NCBI GenBank assembly: GCA_026770585.1 | Contig: MU646327.1 | Coordinates: forward strand, 73,064 to 83,724 | DNA: 10,661 bases | Origin: Baffinella frigidus | Lineage: Eukaryota > Cryptophyceae > Cryptomonadales > Baffinellaceae | Direction: 5' to 3' | Shown here: positions 8,004 to 10,661 of the stretch, in pieces | How the letters are laid out: each line of letters begins with the position of its first letter | Numbering within the stretch: the stretch's first letter is position 1 | Position numbers and translations under genes: made by a program | The notes under the pieces: generated by a model | Seen by the model: only the letters and a program-made list of their open reading frames with translations | Database searches by the model: none | What the model was told of the DNA's origin: nothing

Positions 8004-8858
8004 TGGTTTCGGGCTTCGGGTTTCGGTTTTCGCCCTAAGCGATGAGCAAGGCTGCGCTCTGGCTCTCCGCCGTAAAAGAGCGCGCTGCCACGACGCCATC
8101 TCCTAGAGCGCTGTGCAGACAAGTTGGCCACCGAAAAATGGGAAAATGGGGAAATTGAAGCCATTTTGTCCACTTTTGAGAAATTCATGGTACTAAATTT
8201 CTCAAAAGTTGACCAAATGGCTCCAATTTCTCGATTTCCCATTAATTCCCGTGGCCAACTTCTCTGCACAGCGCTCTACCACCAACCCTCAAGGGAGGAC
8301 CAAAGCGTCGATTTTGAAATCTCAAATTTACCTGGTACTTGAACATCTCAAATTTACCTGGTCTACCGAGGTAACTTCGAGATTTTAAAATCGACGATTT
8401 GTTTTTTTACCTTTGCCTCGAATTCTTCCTTGATCTTCTTGACTTCTCTCGCATCCTTCCGGATTTGCTGCGCTGCCGGCGTCAGTTTTGCCTAGGTTCA
8501 GGGTTTAGGGTTTAGGGTTTAGGGTTCAGGGGTTGGGGGTTAAGGGTTTAGGGTTTAGGGTTTAGGGTTTAGGGTTTAGGGTTTAGGATTTAGGGTTTAG
8601 GGTTAGGGTTTAGGGTTCAGGGTTTAGGGTTTAGGGTTTACTTCGAAGGTTTGGGGTTTATGGTTTGCGCGTGCTTGCTCAACACGGATGAATTCCACCC
8701 ATAAATCCCCCCTACACTGCGGGAATTACCCCACCACCCAGATGACGTGCCACCCCTGTCCACGCAAACCATTCGGGTATCGGCAGGGCAAAAAAACCTC
8801 CCCTCTTTCGCGGTTTAGGGTTTACCAACTCTTTCTTCGTGAGCTTTTTTGGCGCCAT
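323..8858 (-). CDS. Gene A: armadillo/HEAT-repeat protein with N-terminal coiled coil, 16 exons (3'-partial)
   Basis: Sixteen minus-strand exons join in one open frame of 393 codons: 8826-8858, 8411-8491, 7483-7572, 6849-6965, 6420-6473, 6124-6162, 5820-5865, 5478-5524, 4444-4490, 4046-4154, 3179-3288, 2366-2428, 1548-1599, 1245-1298, 1020-1083, 323-495. Intron phases agree at every junction (mostly 0; phase 1 after exons 7 and 15; phase 2 after exons 9, 11 and 12). All introns are GT-AG except intron 15 (GC-AG). Residues 1-110 are Lys/Glu/Arg-rich, likely coiled coil. From about residue 140 the sequence has the armadillo rhythm of paired amphipathic helices, such as AERAEACSALWQF, AAAGGAHLLAEML and NALVVLKALSAH. 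Such alpha-solenoids are usually protein-binding scaffolds. I cannot assign a named family or partner. There is no signal peptide, so it is probably cytosolic or nuclear. The start is the first in-frame ATG before the donor of exon 1; the stop lies left of the window. Confidence 0.8.
506..713. repeat. 16-bp minisatellite, 13 copies
   Basis: Thirteen consecutive units of exactly 16 bp with consensus GTTTGACCACGGTTAC. Point changes occur but there is no length change over 208 bp. It lies in intron 15 of gene A, 10 bp from exon 16. The rest of the intron to 871 holds a shorter repeated AACCGCGCAGG at about 717 and 755 and no coding signal. Confidence 0.9.
872..1010 (+). mobile_element. MITE-like element, copy 1 (CCACAC termini)
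   Basis: About 139 bp bounded by inverted ends CCACACGGTGGACTACG and CGTAGCCCACCGAGTGG (15 of 17 matching). The whole interior is related, in opposite orientation, to 5067-5204. Landmarks shared by both copies are GACTACGAACCTTTCA, AAAAGTCAACTT, GGTCACGTAACACC and CAACGAAACC. It is non-coding and carries no transposase. No clear target duplication is visible. Its right end lies 9 bp from exon 15. Confidence 0.8.
1020..1083 (-). CDS. Gene A exon 15
   Basis: Codes VRMHVIQDTYLMKIVLDIFD, Ala, plus one base. The acceptor is CCTGAACCAG. The left boundary uses a GC donor (CAG then GCGCGC), phase 1, because this gives LDIFDAGDQDLQTALGRIL across the junction, which parallels LFLSAGSPAARAVACMLL later in exon 16. 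GT sites further on are in another phase or lie inside the neighbouring MITE. Confidence 0.6.
1088..1244 (-). repeat. Telomere-like array with GTGTAGG block (intron 14)
   Basis: The centre is a run of the variant heptamer GGGTGTA from about 1107 to 1205, ending in canonical TTTAGGG up to exon 14. It occupies almost the whole intron, reading CCCTACA/CCCTAAA in the sense of gene A. Confidence 0.9.
1245..1298 (-). CDS. Gene A exon 14
   Basis: Eighteen codons, PIAHSAFMLIDSLANKDA, between acceptor AAACGCAG and donor GTGACC, phase 0. It is flanked on both sides by telomere-like arrays. Amphipathic helix typical of armadillo repeats. Confidence 0.75.
1302..1545 (-). repeat. Telomere-like array (intron 13)
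   Basis: Mixed units: GGGGTTAG/GGTTGAG types near 1302-1400, then TTTAGGG, GTGTTTA, GGTTCAGG and GGTTTGG. The array reaches the exon 13 donor GTGTGCAACCCTAAAC within 8 bases. No other feature is seen in this intron. Confidence 0.85.
1548..1599 (-). CDS. Gene A exon 13
   Basis: One base completes Lys, then NERGGEGAPGLLLDGSE. The acceptor is CTCTTCCAG and the donor GTGTGC, phase 0. The Gly-rich loop between helices is compatible with an armadillo linker. The low helical content makes it weaker than its neighbours, but the phases fit exactly on both sides. Confidence 0.65.
1615..1757 (-). repeat. Telomere-like array (part of intron 12)
   Basis: Degenerate GGTTTAGG, GTTTGTGT and GGGTTCAG units end at TTTAGGGTTTAC, where a relic of exon 12 with its donor-side sequence begins (1754). 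Confidence 0.8.
1754..2166 (-). repeat. Tandem duplication, 134-bp blocks offset by 279 bp, with exon 12 relics
   Basis: Positions 1754-1887 and 2033-2166 are related at a constant offset of 279 with no net indel. Shared stretches include TTACTTGTCGC, CTCTTTTCCG, CAAAGTTGACG and ACTTACGAATAGTCGGTCAA. Each block begins with the 3' end of exon 12 (HHLIK...GDK plus donor). The left copy has a stop in the relic and the right one encodes HHLIKRFLGDK. The sequence between the blocks (1888-2032) has no feature that I recognise. Confidence 0.8.
2167..2349. mobile_element. TIR element with TA target duplication (intron 12)
   Basis: The 183-bp element starts CCACAC and ends GTGTGG. The inverted arms also share GGCCTTTTCTTAAA (left) and TTTAAGAAAAGGCC (right). 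TA sits directly outside both ends (2165-2166, 2350-2351). It is non-coding, so a MITE of the TA-inserting (Tc1/mariner-like) type is the likeliest reading. It ends 16 bp from exon 12. The duplicate block to the left reads AGAGCTAGG at the equivalent point, like an empty site. Confidence 0.8.
2366..2428 (-). CDS. Gene A exon 12
   Basis: One base completes Ser, then KGARTEMIDEHHLIKRFLGD plus two bases. The donor GTAAGCCC is strong and leads into the telomere-like repeat; the acceptor is CTCGGCAG, phase 2. Of four related copies in the region this is the one with both a usable acceptor and a usable donor and no stop. Confidence 0.75.
2539..2580. repeat. Small inverted repeat CCCTACGG
   Basis: CCCTACGG (2539-2546) and CCGTAGGG (2554-2561) form an 8-bp stem with a 7-nt loop, and a third CCTACGG lies at 2574-2580. 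The neighbouring 2462-2510 holds a direct repeat of AAGCTCTYCGCTGCCGA. The rest of intron 11 here, about 2454-2597, has no coding signal. Confidence 0.5.
2598..2673 (-). pseudogene. Relic copy of exon 12
   Basis: Matches 2374-2449 at a constant offset of 224 for most of its length and encodes KRALTDMIDAHHLVKRF in the equivalent frame. The acceptor CTCGGCAG is kept, but the donor side has been replaced by AAATCAACCTCGG with no GT donor. It is therefore probably not spliced in. Confidence 0.7.
2668..2805. repeat. Telomere-like arrays with a local polarity flip
   Basis: TTTAGGG units run to about 2733. After 40 unique bases, 2776-2794 reads CCCTAAACCCTAAACCC on the plus strand and meets AGGGTTTAGGG at 2795-2805. 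That makes a head-to-head junction able to fold into a hairpin. It is one of only two short stretches in gene A introns where the repeat lies in the opposite orientation. Confidence 0.8.
2847..2897. repeat. Perfect 19-bp inverted repeat
   Basis: GTGCGACGCTTGACACGGT at 2847-2865 is exactly complementary to ACCGTGTCAAGCGTCGCAC at 2879-2897, with a 13-nt loop that repeats GCGACGCTTG. A third half-copy, CGCTTGACACCGTG, follows at about 2922-2935. It lies in intron 11 and is not at a gene end, so terminator function is unlikely. Confidence 0.85.
3104..3165 (-). repeat. GGGTA pentamers and degenerate telomere-like units
   Basis: GGGTA is repeated about five times (3104-3130), followed by GTGTTTAGGG. 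It sits just downstream of exon 11 in the sense of gene A, within intron 11. The preceding 2940-3100 is unique apart from a run of C at about 3001-3013. Confidence 0.75.
3179..3288 (-). CDS. Gene A exon 11
   Basis: Codes VDANVVPLLAAWVNNDKTKL, then DQMVIATEALAHIARY plus two bases. The donor is GTCTGT (phase 2) and the acceptor TTGTGGCAG. It follows exon 10 naturally (KPCVKTL then VDANVVPLL). Two shortened copies upstream in the gene share the first 17-21 codons but have no convincing donor at their ends. Confidence 0.8.
3369..3421 (-). pseudogene. Relic copy of exon 11 (second copy)
   Basis: Encodes VDANVVPLLAAWVNNDR directly after a CAG acceptor, in the same frame as exon 11, then diverges with no good donor. 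It lies 81 bp upstream of exon 11 in the sense of the gene. If used as an exon it would need the internal GTGAAC as donor. Confidence 0.7.
3460..3518 (-). pseudogene. Relic copy of exon 11 (first copy)
   Basis: Encodes VDANVAPLLVAWVNNDRTKL plus Glu after acceptor GGCGCAG. It is separated from the second copy by about 38 bp that include ACCCTAAACT. There is no GT at the end of homology. The changes are largely conservative, so it is either a young duplicate or a selected alternative exon. Confidence 0.65.
3655..3752 (-). pseudogene. Partial copy of exon 10 with flank
   Basis: The coding core 3682-3747 reads LIRNALVVLKALSAHKPCVK plus TL, almost identical to exon 10, with homology extending about 27 bp into the downstream intron. 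A CAG lies directly before the core (phase 0) and a GTAAGA donor occurs at 3651-3656. Inclusion would keep phase 0 at the CAG side, so use as an extra exon cannot be excluded from sequence. Confidence 0.65.
3829..3934. repeat. CT-rich microsatellite (intron 10)
   Basis: (CT)n with interspersed CTCG and TTTC units on the plus strand, GA-rich in the sense of gene A. A short CGCGCGCG lies at about 3881. The open frames through it on both strands are low-complexity Ser/Leu/Arg artefacts. Positions 3753-3828 hold ACCCTAACCCCTAAACCC, a short repeat in the reversed orientation. Confidence 0.9.
4046..4154 (-). CDS. Gene A exon 10
   Basis: One leftover base completes Ser, then PPHIPLIDKEAGERLMRNAL and VVLKALSAHKPCVKTL. 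The acceptor is CGCGCAG followed by eight C; the donor is GTGAGG, phase 0. This is the best-formed armadillo repeat of the gene. A partial duplicate lies at 3655-3752, and the exon sits between complementary GA and CT tracts. Confidence 0.8.
4183..4429. repeat. GA-rich microsatellite (intron 9)
   Basis: (GA)n with GAGC, GAAA and a terminal GGGA/GGGC run on the plus strand, so a polypyrimidine tract in the sense of gene A. It fills nearly all of intron 9. The long open frames crossing it are low-complexity artefacts. Confidence 0.9.
4444..4490 (-). CDS. Gene A exon 9
   Basis: Codes VAAAGGAHLLAEMLD plus two bases (phase 2 donor GTCTGT). The acceptor GCGCTCTACCAG lies inside the terminal inverted repeat of the adjacent MITE. 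The motif GG-HLLAEML is a classic armadillo helix start. A decayed copy of this exon lies about 370 bp upstream in the gene at 4815-4860. Confidence 0.75.
4497..4622. mobile_element. TIR element (TAGAGCGC termini) abutting exon 9
   Basis: Inverted ends read CCTGGTAGAGCGCGTTTCG on the left and CGAAATGCGCTCTACCAGG on the right, with TA at 4495-4496 and 4623-4624. The interior has its own inverted AAAAGTTGAC and GTCAACTTTT. It is non-coding. The left TIR supplies the CTCTACCAG acceptor of exon 9. Confidence 0.75.
4629..4814. mobile_element. Second, diverged copy of the TAGAGCGC element, with internal hairpin
   Basis: Repeats the interior of 4497-4622: GCATTTCGCATGAGTACG, TGCAAAAACAA, GAGTGCCAGCAACGTCAAC and GGCCGACGGATGCGAAAAC. 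Inside it, CCACGAAAACAATAACA (4706-4722) pairs with TGTTATTGTTTTCGCGTGG (4775-4793) apart from a 2-nt bulge. An open frame across it (4686-5171) has no coding character. Confidence 0.65.
4815..4860 (-). pseudogene. Decayed copy of exon 9
   Basis: In the frame equivalent to exon 9 it reads GGVNCCAELID after a stop-containing start, against GGAHLLAEMLD in exon 9. CTGTCGA is kept at the donor end, but the GT after CGACAG is now AG. Its offset from exon 9 is 371 bp, spanning the two MITE copies, so exon and element appear to have been duplicated together. Sequence from 4870 to 5060 has small stems (ACCGTTC/GAACGGT at about 4954-4971) and nothing else recognisable. Confidence 0.55.
5067..5204 (-). 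mobile_element. MITE-like element, copy 2 (CCACAC termini)
   Basis: Reverse-orientation relative of 872-1010, 138 bp, bounded by CCACACGGTGGGCTTCG and CGTAGTCCACTGTGTGG. AA precedes and TT follows, extending the inverted ends. It lies in intron 8 and is non-coding. The shared termini with 2167-2349 (CCACAC/GTGTGG) suggest one broader family. Confidence 0.8.
5205..5353. repeat. 16-bp direct repeats with CACGTG palindrome
   Basis: TTAGGTGGCACGTGGC occurs identically at 5205-5220 and 5338-5353. The first copy begins at the edge of the MITE. Each contains the G-box-like GGCACGTGGC. The rest of the interval is GC-rich and unique, and the following 5354-5460 is GGGGCGG/GGGTGAGG-rich. Confidence 0.7.
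5478..5524 (-). CDS. Gene A exon 8
   Basis: Two bases finish a Cys codon, then SALWQFQFKGDIYKE. The acceptor is CTCGACCAG. Two in-phase donors are possible, GTGGTG (exon starts at 5478) or GTGACC (5475, adding one Val); the first is listed because exon 9 itself begins with Val. Internal CAG sites inside the exon are alternative acceptors. Confidence 0.7.
5560..5819 (-). repeat. Telomere-like array with homogeneous TCTAGGG block (intron 7)
   Basis: Canonical TTTAGGG alternates with runs of the variant TCTAGGG, most clearly at 5676-5703 and 5741-5802. It extends nearly to the exon 7 donor. Confidence 0.9.
5820..5865 (-). CDS. Gene A exon 7
   Basis: Codes THVENDVSFAERAEA plus one base. The donor GTACGC leaves phase 1, completed by the GC of exon 8 as a Cys codon. 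The acceptor is CCTAAACCAG, a telomere-like unit ending in CAG. The spliced product reads AERAEACSALWQF, a typical armadillo helix. Confidence 0.75.
5866..6123 (-). repeat. Telomere-like array (whole of intron 6)
   Basis: The intron consists of TTTAGGG with occasional GTGTAGG and GGTTAAGG units from splice site to splice site. It is the purest intron in the window. Confidence 0.95.
6124..6162 (-). CDS. Gene A exon 6 (13-codon micro-exon)
   Basis: Thirty-nine bases coding VIINVETMKSLKE, isolated between two almost pure CCCTAAA-type arrays. The acceptor CCCTCAG is a variant repeat unit and the donor GTACCCTAAAC passes directly into the array. Phase 0 both sides; it joins exon 5 and exon 7 smoothly. 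Confidence 0.75.
6163..6419 (-). repeat. Telomere-like array (whole of intron 5)
   Basis: TTTAGGG is mixed with blocks of TTTGGGG (6176-6205), TTTTGGG (6203-6226) and TTTATGG (about 6252-6288). The array spans the intron completely, both splice sites included. Confidence 0.95.
6420..6473 (-). CDS. Gene A exon 5
   Basis: Eighteen codons, ICEDILHMVRGQFVTEHE, between acceptor GTTTACAG and donor GTCATC. The first 12 intron bases, GTCATCATCAAC, nearly repeat the first 12 bases of exon 6. An alternative donor further into the intron is not possible because a stop follows after the repeated VIIN codons. Confidence 0.7.
6510..6660. repeat. GC, CT, TATC and CA microsatellite cluster (intron 4)
   Basis: (GC)n, then (CT)n, a short TATC run and (CA)n follow one another. 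The open frames through it are low complexity. The remainder of intron 4 (6661-6848) is unique, with a GGGGGGAGGAGG stretch beside exon 4 and no other feature seen. Confidence 0.9.
6849..6965 (-). CDS. Gene A exon 4
   Basis: Thirty-nine codons with Met-rich start (MTDEMLAMMGRKQMEAKDAK) then KARELKERERGRIFKELTY. The acceptor is CGTCGGCAG and the donor GTACCG, phase 0 at both ends. The run of Lys/Glu/Arg with heptad-like hydrophobics supports a coiled coil or a long charged helix. Confidence 0.75.
7180..7466. repeat. 36-bp tandem repeat with higher-order unit (intron 3)
   Basis: Units start at 7218, 7254, 7290, 7326 (truncated), 7397 and 7433, with consensus near GTGATTCGTCAACGGATTTG plus ATTCTTGTCAACACAT. 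A second motif, GGGTSAACAA followed by GTCTGATTCG, occurs at about 7180 and 7356 before each block, giving a two-level repeat. The rest of intron 3 (6966-7179) is unique with nothing recognisable. Confidence 0.85.
7483..7572 (-). CDS. Gene A exon 3
   Basis: Thirty codons, EAEEAWQREIANDRFGKQLD followed by DVTDPYAKFH. The donor is a strong GTACGT; the acceptor GAGCAG is chosen because it keeps phase 0. It continues the coiled-coil composition. The intron 2 acceptor lacks a clear pyrimidine tract, so the right boundary is the least certain of this exon. Confidence 0.65.
7632..7831. mobile_element. Foldback element, 29-bp arms (intron 2)
   Basis: The left arm 7632-7660 starts CTACTGGAAAGCTCCACCCC, and the right arm 7803-7831 is its complement with one mismatch. 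The 200-bp span has an AT-rich, non-coding interior. No clear target duplication is visible beyond TT. The sharp ends suggest a small TIR element; another origin as a simple inverted duplication is possible. Confidence 0.7.
7850..8032 (-). repeat. TTTCGGG heptamer array (intron 2)
   Basis: Seven-base units TTTCGGG with local blocks GTGTCGG, ATTCGGG and TTTTCGG (the last five in a row at about 7969-8003). It behaves like the TTTAGGG arrays but with C in place of A. In the sense of gene A it reads CCCGAAA, the same polarity as the others. The open frames here are low-complexity artefacts. Confidence 0.85.
8104..8278. mobile_element. Near-palindromic MITE with TA ends (intron 2)
   Basis: Two arms of about 85 nt pair along almost the whole 175-bp element. 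The ends are TAGAGCGCTGTGCAGA and its complement; inner matches are AAGTTGGCCAC, GAAATTGRAGCCATTT and CTTTTGAGAAATT. TA at both ends is consistent with a TA target duplication. The terminal TAGAGCGC is shared with 4497-4622. It is non-coding. Confidence 0.85.
8306..8396. repeat. Inverted repeat of about 32-bp arms with internal direct repeat
   Basis: CGTCGATTTTGAAATCTC at 8306 onward pairs with GAGATTTTAAAATCGACG ending at 8396, and the pairing continues through TTACCTGGTA/TACCGAGGTAA. Inside, ATCTCAAATTTACCTGGT occurs twice (from 8319 and 8345). It ends 14 bp from the exon 2 donor. Confidence 0.8.
8411..8491 (-). CDS. Gene A exon 2
   Basis: Encodes 27 codons beginning AKLTPAAQQIRKDAREV and ending KEEFEAK, a charged helix. 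The acceptor is CCTGAACCTAG, a one- or two-base variant of the telomere-like repeat that fills intron 1. The donor is GTAAAAAAAC. Both phases are 0. Confidence 0.75.
8492..8825 (-). repeat. Intron 1: TTTAGGG array and small inverted repeat
   Basis: Nearly pure TTTAGGG runs from 8497 to 8640. ATGGTTTGCGCGTG (8660-8673) pairs with CACGCAAACCAT (8761-8772) except for two extra bases. The interval between is unique and non-coding. CGGTTTAGGGTTTAC closes the intron at exon 1. Confidence 0.85.
8826..8858 (-). CDS. Gene A exon 1 (coding part, start codon)
   Basis: Reads MAPKKLTKKEL, then a donor GTAAACCC that runs straight into CCCTAAA-type repeat (phase 0). An ATG 13 nt upstream is in a different frame. 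The 5' untranslated part continues to the right by an unknown length. The extent rests on this one ATG, so an additional upstream coding exon cannot be excluded. Confidence 0.65.
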
Positions 8859-9275
8859 TGCCTTCGACCATCGTCCCATCTTGCCTACCCTCTGAGGGAA
8901 GGGGGCCTTCCTGGCTGGCTAGCCGCCTGGGCTCACGTCCACTGGGGGACGTGCCTTGGCTCCCCTCGCCTTGGCTTGGGGGGGGACGGAGAGTCGGGAA
9001 GGGTGGTAATTATTTAGGGGCAGGGGTCGGGAGTGTGGAAGGGTGGGAGCGGGGAGAGCAGCCCCGCCCCCTTCAGCTCATGATCTGCGGTGCGTTCAAG
9101 GGATCGGGGAACAGGGCTCTTTCAACGTTGCAAAAGTCCCCGGCGCCGTTGCACACCCCCTTGCTTCTTCAGGTTGTGAGCTACGATTCTCGTGGCTCAC
9201 AACCTGAAGGAGCGGCTTCGAAAGTCGGGCCAGGGTGGGGTCGGGCGCCAACCTTGCTTGGTAGGCCAGCCACAT
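8859..9275. promoter_or_regulatory. Divergent intergenic region between genes A and B
   Basis: This 417-bp interval separates two start codons facing away from each other, so it should hold both promoters and both 5' UTRs. It is GC-rich with long G runs (8967-9060) and lacks any telomere-like repeat. It contains GGTAATTATTTA at about 9004-9015 as its only AT-rich point. No certain TATA or transcription start can be named. Confidence 0.55.
9163..9213. repeat. 51-nt palindrome upstream of gene B
   Basis: Arms of 24 nt (9163-9186 and 9190-9213) match at 22 positions around a TTC centre. The core is TTCAGGTTGTGAGC paired with GCTCACAACCTGAA. It lies 63 bp before the proposed ATG of gene B and could be a cruciform, an RNA stem in its 5' UTR, or a protein-binding palindrome. 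Confidence 0.85.
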
Positions 9276-10661
9276 ATGGCACCCACCAGCGAACCCCACA
9301 GGAACGCGGCCTCACTCGACGCTGAGCCTCGCACGAGAGCAGACCGCTCCATGACGGACTTTTCTTCCCAGTCCCCGGGCCGAGGAGACGGCGTTGCGAG
9401 CGGGGCACCGCCTTCGCGACAGTATCCAGAACGGGCGGCATTGTTTTGCCAGGTGGAGGCAGGCCTTCAGCGGCGGGCGCGGCCTAGACGACAGTTGTTT
9501 CTTCATGATCGATGGCTCGCCACCTTACTCATTCTAGTGGCTTTGGTGCGCTGCTCGCATCCTGCACCAAGCGAAGAGGAGGCGGCAAAGCCTCACGGTG
9601 CCAAACTTCGGCAGCAGGTTGCCTGCCTTGTGGGCGCCGCGGATCGCCGCGGAGCCGCAGCTGCGACCATACGGTCTCTTGGCGGTGTTGATGACGCTCC
9701 ACCCGGCCAATCTGCCGAGTGCCTGCCTGAGGATTCGGTGGCGGTGCGGGCGGGGGAGGAGGTGGGACTGTATTCACGGGAGAGCGCGGAGTGGACAGCG
9801 CTGGCGGGAGACCATGGCGCGGCGGCGAGTTATCACAAGGAAGAGGAGGTGACAATACGCGGGCGCCTCCGCGAGGGGGAGCACGGCGTCCTGACAATCA
9901 CAACATCAGGCATCTACCACATCCTCGTGCGGCCAGCGAGCCCCTCGAGCTTCTCCCCGGCGTTCCACCTGCGCGTGGTGGTGACGTCGGGCTACTCATT
10001 CGCCCCCGCGTCCAAGGCGTGCTTCGTGCGGCCGCCCGACGGGAACATCACCTACACAGGCGGGGAGAGCGAGGAGTGCTTCCTGCAGAACTCGAGCAGT
10101 GCCGTGTTCCTCCAGAAGGACGTGCGCCCGGTCAAGACGGAAGAGCAGCTGGCTGAAGCGGCGGCGGCGGCGGCGGCCGCAGAGCTGGCGGCCAGCTCCA
10201 ACAGCACCAACGCGACGGGTGTGGCGGCAGCGGGTGTGGCGCAGCCGGCGTTTGAGCTGTGCTACGCGCGCAACTGCCTGACGGTGCGCGTGCGGCGGTA
10301 CGACGCGTGGGGGAACGCCGTGCACGATCCGTCGATTGTCGATACTGTGTCTGTCGAGCTCACGGGGCTCACCGAGTCGGAGCTGGTGCCTAGACCCTGA
10401 ACCCTCATCCCTCATCCCTAAACCCTAAACCCTAAACCCTAAACCCCAAACCCTAAACCCTCCATCCCAAACCCTAAACCCTAAACCCTGAACCCCAAAC
10501 CCTCATACCTCAACCCTCAACCACACACCACAAAACCTCAACCCTAAACCCGATACCCTCAGGTGTCTGACGTGGCGACGGAAGCGCTTGACTATGACGA
10601 CCATCGCCGCACGGTTTACCTCTCAGCTGGGTCCACTCGCACCTACGAAACGTACCAGGTA
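9276..10661 (+). CDS. Gene B: secreted or membrane protein with filamin/Ig-like domain (3'-partial)
   Basis: Exon 1 is 9276-10385 (370 codons from the first in-frame ATG). Intron 1 is 10386-10562 with GT-AG ends in phase 0; exon 2 starts at 10563 and stays open to the edge, where CAG-GTA may be another donor. Residues 80-93 (WLATLLILVALVRC) form a short hydrophobic segment, a signal peptide core or anchor. Everything after it looks extracellular: sequons NIT, NSS, NST and NAT, paired cysteines, Ala run (10155-10185, GCG repeats). Two beta-rich parts, VLTITTSGIYHILV and CLTVRVRRYDAWGNAV followed by VSVELTG, carry the Asp-x-x-Gly-Asn style of filamin-type Ig repeats. Such domains occur in adhesion and gamete-surface proteins, but no family is assigned. 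The start is uncertain: the alternative ATG at 9351 also fits better with a short leader, and an upstream exon is possible. Confidence 0.7.
10386..10562 (+). repeat. CCCTAAA-filled intron of gene B
   Basis: From GTGCCTAGACCCTGAACCC to GATACCCTCAG the 177-nt intron consists of CCCTAAA, CCCCAAA, CCCTCAT and CCCTCAA units. The polarity on the plus strand is opposite to that in gene A, but the same with respect to transcription. The acceptor CCCTCAG is a single variant repeat unit. Confidence 0.9.

Noticed and set aside
7759-8269. Open frames across the TTTCGGG array (Gly/Phe/Arg and Pro/Lys/Asn products)
   Set aside because: They are heptamer-repeat translations with a 7-residue period in overlapping frames on both strands; the region is intron 2.
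9192-9275. Extending gene B to the open frame start at 9192
   Set aside because: That start is GTG, unlikely in a nuclear gene, and lies inside the palindrome. The first in-frame ATG is at 9276.
8688-9325. Plus-strand frames in the intergenic region
   Set aside because: They overlap exon 1 of gene A in antisense or the GC-rich promoter interval and show no domain or splice support.
8640-10400. Telomere-telomere fusion point (TTTAGGG arrays left, CCCTAAA right)
   Set aside because: The two polarities are separated by two gene starts and a repeat-free promoter region, and track transcription direction intron by intron.

Overview
The window is nuclear DNA from an intron-dense, GC-rich eukaryote. 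The degenerate 7-mer that fills the introns is TTTAGGG, the plant/green-algal telomere motif. With short GC-rich exons, GT-AG introns and small MITE-like elements, this points to a microbial alga. My best guess is a green (prasinophyte-type) alga; that is inference, and other TTTAGGG lineages remain possible. There are no bacterial features.

Two divergent genes explain the coding content. Gene A (minus strand, start codon at 8858, running off the left edge) can be assembled by hand into 16 exons. They join without a phase conflict into 393 open codons (1179 nt). The protein begins with a Lys/Glu-rich, probably coiled-coil stretch (about residues 1-110) and continues as an armadillo/HEAT-type alpha-solenoid. 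Gene B (plus strand, from about 9276 off the right edge) encodes a probably secreted or membrane-anchored protein. It has a hydrophobic segment, several N-glycosylation sequons and a filamin/Ig-like beta-sandwich signature. The two genes are separated by about 417 bp (8859-9275) that is free of the telomere-like repeat and carries a 51-nt palindrome.

The introns are the remarkable part. In both genes, on opposite strands, the repeat reads CCCTAAA in the sense of transcription, so its polarity flips at the divergent promoter. Several arrays begin 2-10 nt after the 5' splice site, and several acceptors (CCTCAG, AACCAG, AACCTAG) are point variants of the repeat. Other introns of gene A hold TIR elements with TA target duplications, two of them next to splice sites. 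They also hold foldback elements, a perfect-period 16-bp minisatellite, a 36-bp tandem repeat, CT/GA microsatellites, and decayed extra copies of exons 9, 10, 11 and 12.

Region by region: 1-322 repeat-filled partial intron; 323-3300 exons 16 to 11 with repeat-rich introns, MITEs and exon-12 relics; 3300-4900 exon-11, -10 and -9 relics, microsatellites and a MITE cluster; 5000-6480 exons 8 to 5 between almost pure telomere-like arrays; 6480-8500 exons 4 to 2, microsatellite, tandem repeats and foldback elements; 8500-9275 intron 1, exon 1 and the divergent promoter region; 9276-10661 gene B with one repeat-filled intron. Exon coordinates come from reading frames and splice motifs only; no transcript or homology search was available.
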